NCBI GenBank assembly: GCA_035701825.1
Contig: DASSRK010000084.1
Coordinates: 1 to 50,913, forward strand
Source of the DNA: CADEED01 sp035701825
GTDB lineage: Bacteria; Pseudomonadota; Gammaproteobacteria; Steroidobacterales; Steroidobacteraceae
Length of the DNA: 50,913 nucleotides
Reading direction: 5' to 3'
The translations under genes were made by a program, and so were the position numbers. How positions within the stretch are numbered: position 1 is the stretch's first letter; every line of letters starts with the position of its first letter. Positions 1 through 6,644 of the stretch are shown piece after piece. The notes under the pieces are model-generated. The model had not been told where the DNA came from. It searched no databases and was given only the letters and a program-made list of their open reading frames with translations.

Positions 1-6
1 AGGCAG

Positions 7-24
7 CCCGGGAGAAATCCCGGG
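7..24. other. Short perfect hairpin with GAAA loop
   Basis: CCCGGGA at 7-13 pairs with TCCCGGG at 18-24 around a GAAA tetraloop, a very stable fold in RNA. No T-run follows on the + strand, so it is not a classic terminator. It could belong to the 3' end of whatever lies left of the window. Confidence 0.4.
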
Positions 25-234
25 TGTCCGCCCCGCCGGACTCATCCCTTGCGTCTGAACCGTCGCTGATCAGGCAACGGCCAACTCCTTCTGGGCGCTG
101 GGTTTTTCGCGATCAGACGCCGCTCAGCGAAGCTTTGGAAAGTCCTTGGGCTTTCCTCAGGCTTCGGCGCGCGCCCTTTTCCACAGTCGCTCCTGCCCGG
201 CGCGGTGCCGGGTGCAAACACACAGGAGAACGAC
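25..234. other. Gene-free 5' region with inverted repeats
   Basis: No convincing coding region is visible here. An 8-base inverted repeat (GCGTCTGA 51-58, TCAGACGC 113-120) and a 6-base hairpin (GGAAAG 137-142, CTTTCC 151-156) suggest a structured transcript or leader before the urcA-like gene. No known RNA family is recognised. Confidence 0.3.
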
Positions 235-591
235 ATGAAATCCTCGAACCTCATCCGCTGCGCGGCCGTGCTGATCGCGACCCTCGGCTGCGGAACCGCG
301 CTCGCGGCAGGCCCGGACGCGCCCAGCAAGACGGTCAGCCATGCGGACCTCAACCTCGATTCGTCGGCGGGCGTCGCGGCGCTGTACCAGCGCATCGAGC
401 GCGCCGCGGTCGAGGTCTGCCAGCTGCCGCGAGGCACCCAGCTGCTCAAGATCGAAACCGAGATCAAGTCCTGCCGTGCGGGTGCCGTGGACCGCGCCGT
501 GCTGCAGGCCAACCTGCCCGCGCTGAGCGCCCTGCACGTCGCCCGGACCGGCCGCAAGGTCGACAACGCGCAGTACGCCGACCGGCGCTGA
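235..591 (+). CDS. UrcA family small secreted protein
   Basis: This 118-residue protein opens with a Sec signal peptide: MKSSN, a hydrophobic stretch to about residue 22, and an ALAAG cleavage region. The mature part carries the UrcA-family signature: an aspartate-rich 'HADLNLDS' strand, 'GVAALYQRIERAA' and a conserved cysteine in 'VEVCQ', with a second cysteine ('KSCRAG') that may pair with it. The family is named after a uranium-responsive gene of Caulobacter; its biochemical role is not known. The start at 235 is preferred over an earlier ATG at 205 because CAGGAGA at 222-228 sits at normal spacing and a clean signal peptide follows. It stands alone. The periplasmic location is inferred. 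Confidence 0.8.
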   Translation: MKSSNLIRCAAVLIATLGCGTALAAGPDAPSKTVSHADLNLDSSAGVAALYQRIERAAVEVCQLPRGTQLLKIETEIKSCRAGAVDRAVLQANLPALSALHVARTGRKVDNAQYADRR

Positions 592-698
592 ACGCTCCCG
601 GCATGGACGCCCCGCGCGGAAATGTGGCCGGCCCGGGCCGCGGCTCGCAGGCCCGGCCCATTTCCCCGCATCGGGCCTATCGAAGTAGCTAGGTGCGC

Positions 699-704
699 TA
701 AGAT
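699..704 (+). promoter_or_regulatory. Candidate -10 box, leaderless start
   Basis: TAAGAT ends exactly 8 bases before the ATG at 713, and there is no Shine-Dalgarno sequence. Transcription would then begin at or next to the start codon. No good -35 box is seen 16-18 bases upstream. Confidence 0.35.
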
Positions 705-712
705 CGCGCCCG

Positions 713-1357
713 ATGCCCATCGCCATCTTCGACCTCGACGGCACGATCACCCACCACGACACGCTGATGCCGCTGGTCATGCGCCACCTGCTGCGCCGTC
801 CCTGGCGGCTCGCGCGCCTGGTGCGCGTGGCGCCGGCCGCCGTGCGCTACCTTTTCGACCGCGACCGCGGCGCGCTCAAGCAGGCGCTGCTGCGCGCCAC
901 CCTGCGCGGCGTCCCGCGCGCCGAGCTCGCCGAGCTGTCGCGCAGGTTCGTCAGCGACAAGATCGCGCGCGGCTGCTTCCGCGACGCGCTCGCCACCATC
1001 CGCCGGCATCGCGAGGCCGGCCATCACCTGGTGCTGATGTCCGCCAGCGTGGATTTCTACGTGCCGGAATTCGCGCGCCAGCTCGGATTCAACGAGGTGA
1101 TCTCCACCGAGGTGCGCTGGGAGGGCGACCGGCTCGACGGCACGCTCACCAGTCCCAACCGCCGCGGCGAGGAAAAGGCGCGCTGCGTGCGCCTGCTGCT
1201 CTCGGCCGCCGGGCCCACCGAGACTTTCGCGTATGGCAACTCCGCCTCCGACCTGCCCCATCTCGCGCTCGTGAACCACGGGCAACTGGTGAACGGCAGC
1301 AACGCCGCGCGCCGCGCGGCCGCCGAACTCGGCGTCGACTGCGTCGATTGGACGTAA
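713..1357 (+). CDS. HAD-IB (SerB-like) phosphatase
   Basis: A 214-residue haloacid-dehalogenase hydrolase of subfamily IB, the group of phosphoserine phosphatase and related enzymes. Motif I is 'FDLDGTITHHDT' at residues 5-16, with the nucleophile Asp and the acid/base Asp. Motif II is 'LVLMSAS' near residue 105. Motif III is the lysine in 'GEEKARC'. Motif IV is 'YGNSASDLPHL', which supplies the Mg-binding acid. The helical cap between motifs I and II is rich in Arg and Leu, as in HAD-IB proteins whose substrates are phosphate monoesters. The exact substrate cannot be read from sequence. No ribosome binding site precedes the ATG; a -10-like box lies 8 bases upstream instead. Confidence 0.85.
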   Translation: MPIAIFDLDGTITHHDTLMPLVMRHLLRRPWRLARLVRVAPAAVRYLFDRDRGALKQALLRATLRGVPRAELAELSRRFVSDKIARGCFRDALATIRRHREAGHHLVLMSASVDFYVPEFARQLGFNEVISTEVRWEGDRLDGTLTSPNRRGEEKARCVRLLLSAAGPTETFAYGNSASDLPHLALVNHGQLVNGSNAARRAAAELGVDCVDWT

Positions 1358-1544
1358 TCAGCCGCGGCCGCACCGGGCGCGTGATGCAACTCACACTTGC
1401 CGCGAGCCGCCGAGCCTGCGCGGTGCGTCTTGGCCGGGGCTTCTGACGCCAATCACATAGCGTTCCGCCCGCCGGAACTACCATGCGCACTGGAGTCGTC
1501 CGTAGCGATCCAGAATGCCAATAACGCGGGGAAAAACCGGGCCG

Positions 1545-4500
1545 ATGACACTGTTCGTGCGCGCTGCGCTGGCCGCGCTCGCGTGCGCCGCCGCGTCGCC
1601 CGCCTTCGCCACGCCGCCGCTCACCGTGCAGCGTTACAGCCTCGAGGAAGGCCTGTCGCAGCAGGCGGTCAACGCGATCGCGCAGGATGCCGAAGGCTTC
1701 ATGTGGTTCGGCACCGAGGACGGCCTCAACCGTTTCGACGGCTACGAATTCCGCCAGGTGCGCCACGATCGCGCCAGGCCGGGCACGCTGCCGAACGGCT
1801 GGGTGGCCTCGTTGGTGGTGACCGATGACGGCCTGTGGATCTCGACCGACGGCGGTGGCGTGGTGTTCCGCAACGCGCGCACCGGCAAGCTCGAATCCCC
1901 CGCGGCGTTGCACGACGCCCCCGACCTGCAGCGCGTGCGCGGCCTGTCGCGCGATCGCCTCGGCCGCATCTGGATCGCCTCGCGCGAATCGGGGCTGGCA
2001 ATCTTCGACCCGCGCAGCGGCGAGCTCACGCGCCTGCGCCACTCGGCCACCGAGCCGAACACTCTCTCCGACAACTCGGTGTTCGTCATCCTGCAGCTGC
2101 AGAGCGGCGAGCGCCTGGTCGGCACCGGCACCGGCCTCGATCGCATCGCGGCCACCGGCACCGACGTCACGCGGGTCAAACTACCGGTCGAGCTGACCCC
2201 GGTCGGCCAGCCGCTGCGGGTGCGTTCGCTGGTGGAAGCCTCCGACGGCACCGTCTGGGTGGGCACCGACACCGGGCTCGGCCGCTTCGATCCGCGCAAC
2301 GAACGCTGGCGCGTGTATCGCCACGACGCGAAGAACGCCGCCTCGCTGCCCGACGATCGCGTGCAGGCGCTGCTCATCGATACGCAGGGCCGCCTGTGGG
2401 TGGGCATGATCGACGGCCTGGCGTGGCTCGATACCGCCACCGACACCTTCACCAGCTATCGCCACGACGCCGCCGAGCCGCGCTCGCTGCCCGACGACTA
2501 CGTCACCTCGCTGTACGAGGATCGCGGCGGCTCGCTGTGGATCGGCACCAAGACCGGCGGCCTCGCCAAGTGGAATCCACGCACCTGGTCGTTCGGGCAC
2601 ACGCGCGCCTCGCGCGACGAAGGCTACACCGACCCCAACATCACCTCGTTCGCCGAGGACAACCTCGGGCGCCTGTGGATCGGCACCTTCGGCAACGGCA
2701 TCAACCTGCTGAATCGCAGCACCGGCCAGGTGAGCGCCATCCGCCACGTCGAGGGCGCGCGCGACTCGCTCAGCGACAATGCCGTGATGGCCATGATCGA
2801 GGCCAGCGATGGCGCGGTCTGGGCCGGCACGATGACCGGCGGGCTCAACCGCTTCGATCCGCGCACGCTCAAGGCCGAAGTGTTCCGCAACGATGCCGCG
2901 GTGCCGACCACGCTCGCGGCCGACGGCGTCATGAGCCTGCTCGAAGTCGACAACTCGGTGTGGGTGGGCACGTACGGCGGCGGCGTGTCGCGCTACGATC
3001 CGCGCACCGGCCGCTTCGACAACCTGCGGCCCGGCCCCGAAGACGGCCTGCACCTCACGAGCGGGCGCATCACCGCGCTGGCGCGCGATCGCGCCGGCCA
3101 CGTCTGGATCGGCACCGACGGCGGCGGGCTCAACGTCTGGGACATCGCCACGCGCCGCGTCTACTACTACAAGCGTGACGCCAAGAAGGTCGACTCGCTG
3201 AGCTCCGACTCGGTGTTCTCGCTGCTGGTCGACGACAACGGCGGCGTGTGGATCGGCACGCGCGGCGCCGGCATCGACCGCGTGCTCAACCCGGGCGACG
3301 CGCCGGCGCACCTGCGCTTCGCCAACATCTCCGAGGCGCAGGGCCTGCCCAACAACACCGTCTACGGCCTGCGCGCCGACGGCACGGGCAACATCTGGCT
3401 CAGCACCAACTTCGGCCTGGCGCGCCTCGATCCGCGCACGCTCGCGCAGGAACGCCCGGTCATCCAGCGATTCCATCGCCTGCACGGCCTGCAGGCCGAG
3501 GAATTCAATTTCGGCGCGCACTACCGCGATCGCAGCGGCAAGCTGTACTTCGGCGGCGCCGCCGGATTCAACTCGTTCTACCCGGAAGTGCTCGAATTCA
3601 ACGAGCGCGCGCCGCGCGTGGTGCTCACCGAATTCCTCAAGCTCAACGAGCCCGGCTTCGGCGACCTGCCCGAGGAGCACATCGAGCGCATCGCGCTCGG
3701 CCACAAGGACGACGTCATCACGCTCAAGTTCGCGGCGCTCGATTTCGCCGACCCGCGCGCCAACCGCTACGAGTACAAGCTCGATGGCTTCGACAGCGAC
3801 TGGGTGCGCAGCGACGAACGCCGTGCCGCCACCTACACGAACCTGCCCGGCGGCCACTACGTATTCCGCGTGCGCGCCAGCAACAGCGACGGCGTGTGGA
3901 GCACGCAGGACCTGACCTTGCCCATCGACGTGGCGCCATCGCCGTGGCTCTCGCCCTGGGCGTACGCGGCCTACGCGCTGCTCGCGGCGCTGCTGCTGCT
4001 CGGCGTGTGGTACGCGCAGCAGCGCAAGATCGCGCGCGCCGCCGCCTACCGCCGCGAGCTCGAGCAGCAGGTCAGCGACCGCACCCACGAGCTCGCGCAG
4101 CGCTACCGCGAGCTCGAGGACGCCAACCGCCGCCTCGAGATGGCGAGCTTCACCGACACGCTCACCGGCCTCGCGAACCGCCGCTATCTCATGCAGCATT
4201 TCCCGCGGCTGCTGGCCGAACACAACGGCGAGCACGGCCTCGCCATCATGATCATCGACCTCGATGCGCTGAAGCCCATCAACGACCAGCACGGCCACGC
4301 CGCCGGCGACGAGCTGATCGTCGAAGTGGCGCGCACGCTGAAGCAGGCCATCCGCCCCGACGACGTCCTGGTGCGCTGGGGCGGCGACGAATTCGTGGTG
4401 GTCGCGCATACGCACCACGTCGAGCTCGCCACCATGCTGGCCGAGCGGGTGCGCGAGCGCGTCGCCAAGATGAAATGCGTGTTGCCGCGCGGCGCGGTGG

Positions 4501-4799
4501 TGCGCACCAGCTGCAGCATCGGCCTCACCTGCCTGCCTTTCGTGCCCGGCAATCCGGCCGCGGTGAGCTGGGAGCATGCCATCAAGATCGCCGATCTCGC
4601 GCTGTATCGCGCCAAGCGCGGCCGCAACGCCTGGCGCGGCTGGTTCGGCACCGAGGCGGTCGCGTCGCTGCACTCGGTCATCGCGGCGGTCGAATCGAAC
4701 GTCGACGAGTTGATCGCCGACGGCGTCATCATCGAACATTCATCCACGCAAGGCAGCGACGACACCGTCAATACGCTGCGCGTATTGCGCGAGGCGTAA
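1545..4799 (+). CDS. Periplasmic-sensor diguanylate cyclase
   Basis: A 1084-residue membrane sensor that should make cyclic di-GMP from two GTP. After a signal peptide (about residues 1-22, ending AFA) come a dozen or more 'G.I...DG.VWIGT..GGL..FDP' blades of the two-component-regulator propeller type (about 25-700), a Y_Y_Y immunoglobulin-like domain (about 720-790, 'YEYKLDGFDSDW'), one transmembrane helix (about 800-822), a coiled coil and a GGDEF domain (about 880-1040). The active-site motif GGDEF is intact at 946-950. The product-inhibition I-site RPDD at 937-940 is placed five residues before it, so the enzyme looks active and feedback-controlled. The start at 1545 is chosen over 1515 because GGGGAAA lies about 10 bases upstream and the signal peptide begins there. 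The periplasmic ligand is unknown. The EAL gene follows 13 bases later. Confidence 0.9.
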   Translation: MTLFVRAALAALACAAASPAFATPPLTVQRYSLEEGLSQQAVNAIAQDAEGFMWFGTEDGLNRFDGYEFRQVRHDRARPGTLPNGWVASLVVTDDGLWISTDGGGVVFRNARTGKLESPAALHDAPDLQRVRGLSRDRLGRIWIASRESGLAIFDPRSGELTRLRHSATEPNTLSDNSVFVILQLQSGERLVGTGTGLDRIAATGTDVTRVKLPVELTPVGQPLRVRSLVEASDGTVWVGTDTGLGRFDPRNERWRVYRHDAKNAASLPDDRVQALLIDTQGRLWVGMIDGLAWLDTATDTFTSYRHDAAEPRSLPDDYVTSLYEDRGGSLWIGTKTGGLAKWNPRTWSFGHTRASRDEGYTDPNITSFAEDNLGRLWIGTFGNGINLLNRSTGQVSAIRHVEGARDSLSDNAVMAMIEASDGAVWAGTMTGGLNRFDPRTLKAEVFRNDAAVPTTLAADGVMSLLEVDNSVWVGTYGGGVSRYDPRTGRFDNLRPGPEDGLHLTSGRITALARDRAGHVWIGTDGGGLNVWDIATRRVYYYKRDAKKVDSLSSDSVFSLLVDDNGGVWIGTRGAGIDRVLNPGDAPAHLRFANISEAQGLPNNTVYGLRADGTGNIWLSTNFGLARLDPRTLAQERPVIQRFHRLHGLQAEEFNFGAHYRDRSGKLYFGGAAGFNSFYPEVLEFNERAPRVVLTEFLKLNEPGFGDLPEEHIERIALGHKDDVITLKFAALDFADPRANRYEYKLDGFDSDWVRSDERRAATYTNLPGGHYVFRVRASNSDGVWSTQDLTLPIDVAPSPWLSPWAYAAYALLAALLLLGVWYAQQRKIARAAAYRRELEQQVSDRTHELAQRYRELEDANRRLEMASFTDTLTGLANRRYLMQHFPRLLAEHNGEHGLAIMIIDLDALKPINDQHGHAAGDELIVEVARTLKQAIRPDDVLVRWGGDEFVVVAHTHHVELATMLAERVRERVAKMKCVLPRGAVVRTSCSIGLTCLPFVPGNPAAVSWEHAIKIADLALYRAKRGRNAWRGWFGTEAVASLHSVIAAVESNVDELIADGVIIEHSSTQGSDDTVNTLRVLREA
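2177..2185 (+). repeat. CAAACTACC motif, copy 1
   Basis: An exact copy of the recurrent 9-mer, on the + strand in the cyclase gene. It reads AAA CTA CC (Lys-Leu-Pro), with codons rare in this window. See findings. Confidence 0.5.
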
Positions 4800-4812
4800 A
4801 GGTCCAGCAGGT

Positions 4813-6492
4813 ATGGATACCGAAATCAAGGAAGCACTGGCCAAATCCCTGCCCGACCTGGCGCTGATCGTGCGCCGCGACGGCATGATCCTCTCCTGCG
4901 TCGGCGGCCATGCGGTGCGCGGCGTGAACCCCGACGGCCAGGACATCTCCGGCCGCCCCGTCAACGAGCTGTGGCCCGAGCAGATGGCCACGCACGTGCT
5001 GCAGACCGTGCGCCGCATCCTCAAGACCCGCAAGCCCGCGCAGCAGCGCTACCAGGACGGCGACGTGAAGCTCGAAATGCGCTTCCAGGTGCAGGGTTTC
5101 GACCGCGTGCTGATCGTGTGCCGCGATCTCGGCGAAGGCGCGACTTCCAACGATTCGGGGCTTTATCCCAAGAGCGGCAGTCTCATGCTGCCGCATCGCG
5201 AAGCGTTCGAGAAATCCCTGCGCATGGCGCTCGACATGGCGGCCTTGCGCGAAGACACCGTGGGCGTGGCGCTGATCCACATCGGCGGCTACACCACGTA
5301 CCAGCGCGTGTTCGACTCCGCGCTCGCCAATCGCCTGGTCGAGGACGCCGCGCGCGTGATCCTGCAGAACATGCCCGAGGGCCGCGCCAACCTGCCGCGG
5401 CTCGCGCGCCTGTCCGACGACGTCATCGGCGTGGTGCTGACCGACCTGCGCACGCGCGGCGACGCGGACGCCATCATCGATGCCGTCATCAAGGCCCTGC
5501 GCCACCCGGTGGAACTCGACAAGCAGGCCTTCCAGCTCGCGCCGCGGGCCGGCGTGGCGCTCTCGGGTTCCGACGGCACGCGCGCCGGCGAGCTCGTGGA
5601 GCGCGCGCTCACCACGCTCGACTCCGGGCGGCGCGACGACCGGCCGGTCACTTTCTATTCCGACACGCTGCGCCTCGCCTCGCTCACGCGCCTCGACTGG
5701 CAGCAGGAGCTGCAGCAGGCCATCCAGAAGGACGAGCTCGAGTTGCACTACCAGCCGCGGCTCACGCTCGCCACGCGCGAGATCGTCGCGGTGGAAGCCT
5801 TCGTGCGCTGGCCGCACAAGATCCGCGGCCTCGTACCCACCTCCGAATTCCTGCCGATCGCCGAGCTCTCGGGCCTGTCGGTGCAGCTCGGCCGCTGGGT
5901 GCTGAAGCGCGCCTGCCGCGATCTCGCGTTGCTCGCCGAGCGCGGTTACCCGCAGTTGCGCGTCTCGGTGAACGTCGCGCGGCAGTACCTTTCCGCCGAG
6001 AGCCTCGCCGAGGACGTGGAGAATGCCGCGCGCGAAGCCGGCATCCAGCCCTCGCACCTCGACCTCGAGATCACCGAGCAGATGCTGTCCAGCGGGCGCA
6101 GCGGGCTCGCGGCCCTGCACCAGTTGCGCGGCCAGGGCGTGCGCGTGCTGATCGACGACTTCGGCACCGGCTACATCTCGCTCGGACGGCTGCGCAGCAG
6201 CCCGCTCGACGGCATCATGATCGACCGCTCGTTCGTCGAGGAAGTCGGCCATGACCACGAGGCCCGCGCGGTATGCCGCGCGGCCATCGCGCTCGGCCTC
6301 GCCTTCGGCCTGCGCATCGTCGCCGAGGGCATCGAGACCGAGGCCCAGGCGCAATTCCTGGTGGCCGAGCAGTGCCACGAGGGCCAGGGCCACCTGTTCG
6401 CCACGGCCTCGCCGCTGCCGACGCTGCTCGAGAAGATCCTGCCCGGCGCCAAAGCCGCGCCAGCTTCTGTCACAAAGCTCGCCAATCGTTGA
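4813..6492 (+). CDS. PAS / degenerate GGDEF / EAL protein
   Basis: A 559-residue cytoplasmic protein, probably the partner of the cyclase just upstream. It has a PAS-like domain (about 10-110), a GGDEF-type fold without the active motif (about 130-295, 'RLSDDVIGVVL' where GGDEF should be), and an EAL phosphodiesterase domain (about 300-540). Several EAL metal and substrate residues remain: the Glu in 'EAFVRW' (EAL changed to EAF), the Asn in 'SVNVARQ', 'LEITEQ', 'DDFGTGY', 'VAEGIE' and 'GQGHLF'. However, the conserved lysine of 'KIDRSFV' is methionine 469 ('IMIDRSFV'). The 'VNLSARQ' segment is also one residue short. It may therefore bind c-di-GMP without cleaving it, or cleave poorly. No membrane segment is seen. 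The loss of activity is inferred. Confidence 0.85.
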   Translation: MDTEIKEALAKSLPDLALIVRRDGMILSCVGGHAVRGVNPDGQDISGRPVNELWPEQMATHVLQTVRRILKTRKPAQQRYQDGDVKLEMRFQVQGFDRVLIVCRDLGEGATSNDSGLYPKSGSLMLPHREAFEKSLRMALDMAALREDTVGVALIHIGGYTTYQRVFDSALANRLVEDAARVILQNMPEGRANLPRLARLSDDVIGVVLTDLRTRGDADAIIDAVIKALRHPVELDKQAFQLAPRAGVALSGSDGTRAGELVERALTTLDSGRRDDRPVTFYSDTLRLASLTRLDWQQELQQAIQKDELELHYQPRLTLATREIVAVEAFVRWPHKIRGLVPTSEFLPIAELSGLSVQLGRWVLKRACRDLALLAERGYPQLRVSVNVARQYLSAESLAEDVENAAREAGIQPSHLDLEITEQMLSSGRSGLAALHQLRGQGVRVLIDDFGTGYISLGRLRSSPLDGIMIDRSFVEEVGHDHEARAVCRAAIALGLAFGLRIVAEGIETEAQAQFLVAEQCHEGQGHLFATASPLPTLLEKILPGAKAAPASVTKLANR

Positions 6493-6644
6493 CATAGGTC
6501 ACGATTTAACGGGCCCTTATTTGCGGTCCGTCACACTTTCCCCCCGACCTGCGTCACACACGCACGCTGCGAAGTTGCCGCCCCCGCCTTTAATGACCCC
6601 ATTCGCGCAAGCGGATTGGGGCCACCACAGGGGCGATAGGGACG
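6493..6644 (+). promoter_or_regulatory. Upstream region of the subtilase gene
   Basis: 152 bases that must hold the subtilase promoter. TTGACA occurs at 6489-6494, overlapping the EAL stop, but no -10 box follows at 17 bases. TTTAAT at 6589-6594 is a possible -10 without a clear -35. AGGG at 6636-6639 precedes the ATG at usable spacing. Confidence 0.25.

Noticed and set aside
137..156. Resemblance of GGAAAGTCC to the conserved 5' box of RNase P RNA
   Set aside because: The other conserved RNase P blocks are missing, and a coding gene with a good ribosome binding site starts 80 bases later, leaving no room for a 350-base RNA.
2181..4739. An 852-codon open frame antisense to the diguanylate cyclase
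   Set aside because: It is a shadow of GC-rich codon bias: no motifs, no start signal, and Ala/Arg/Gly/Val-rich low-information sequence. The sense gene has clear domains. The same holds for the long antisense frame at 4768-6495 and the + frames at 3248-4867 and 11518-13086.
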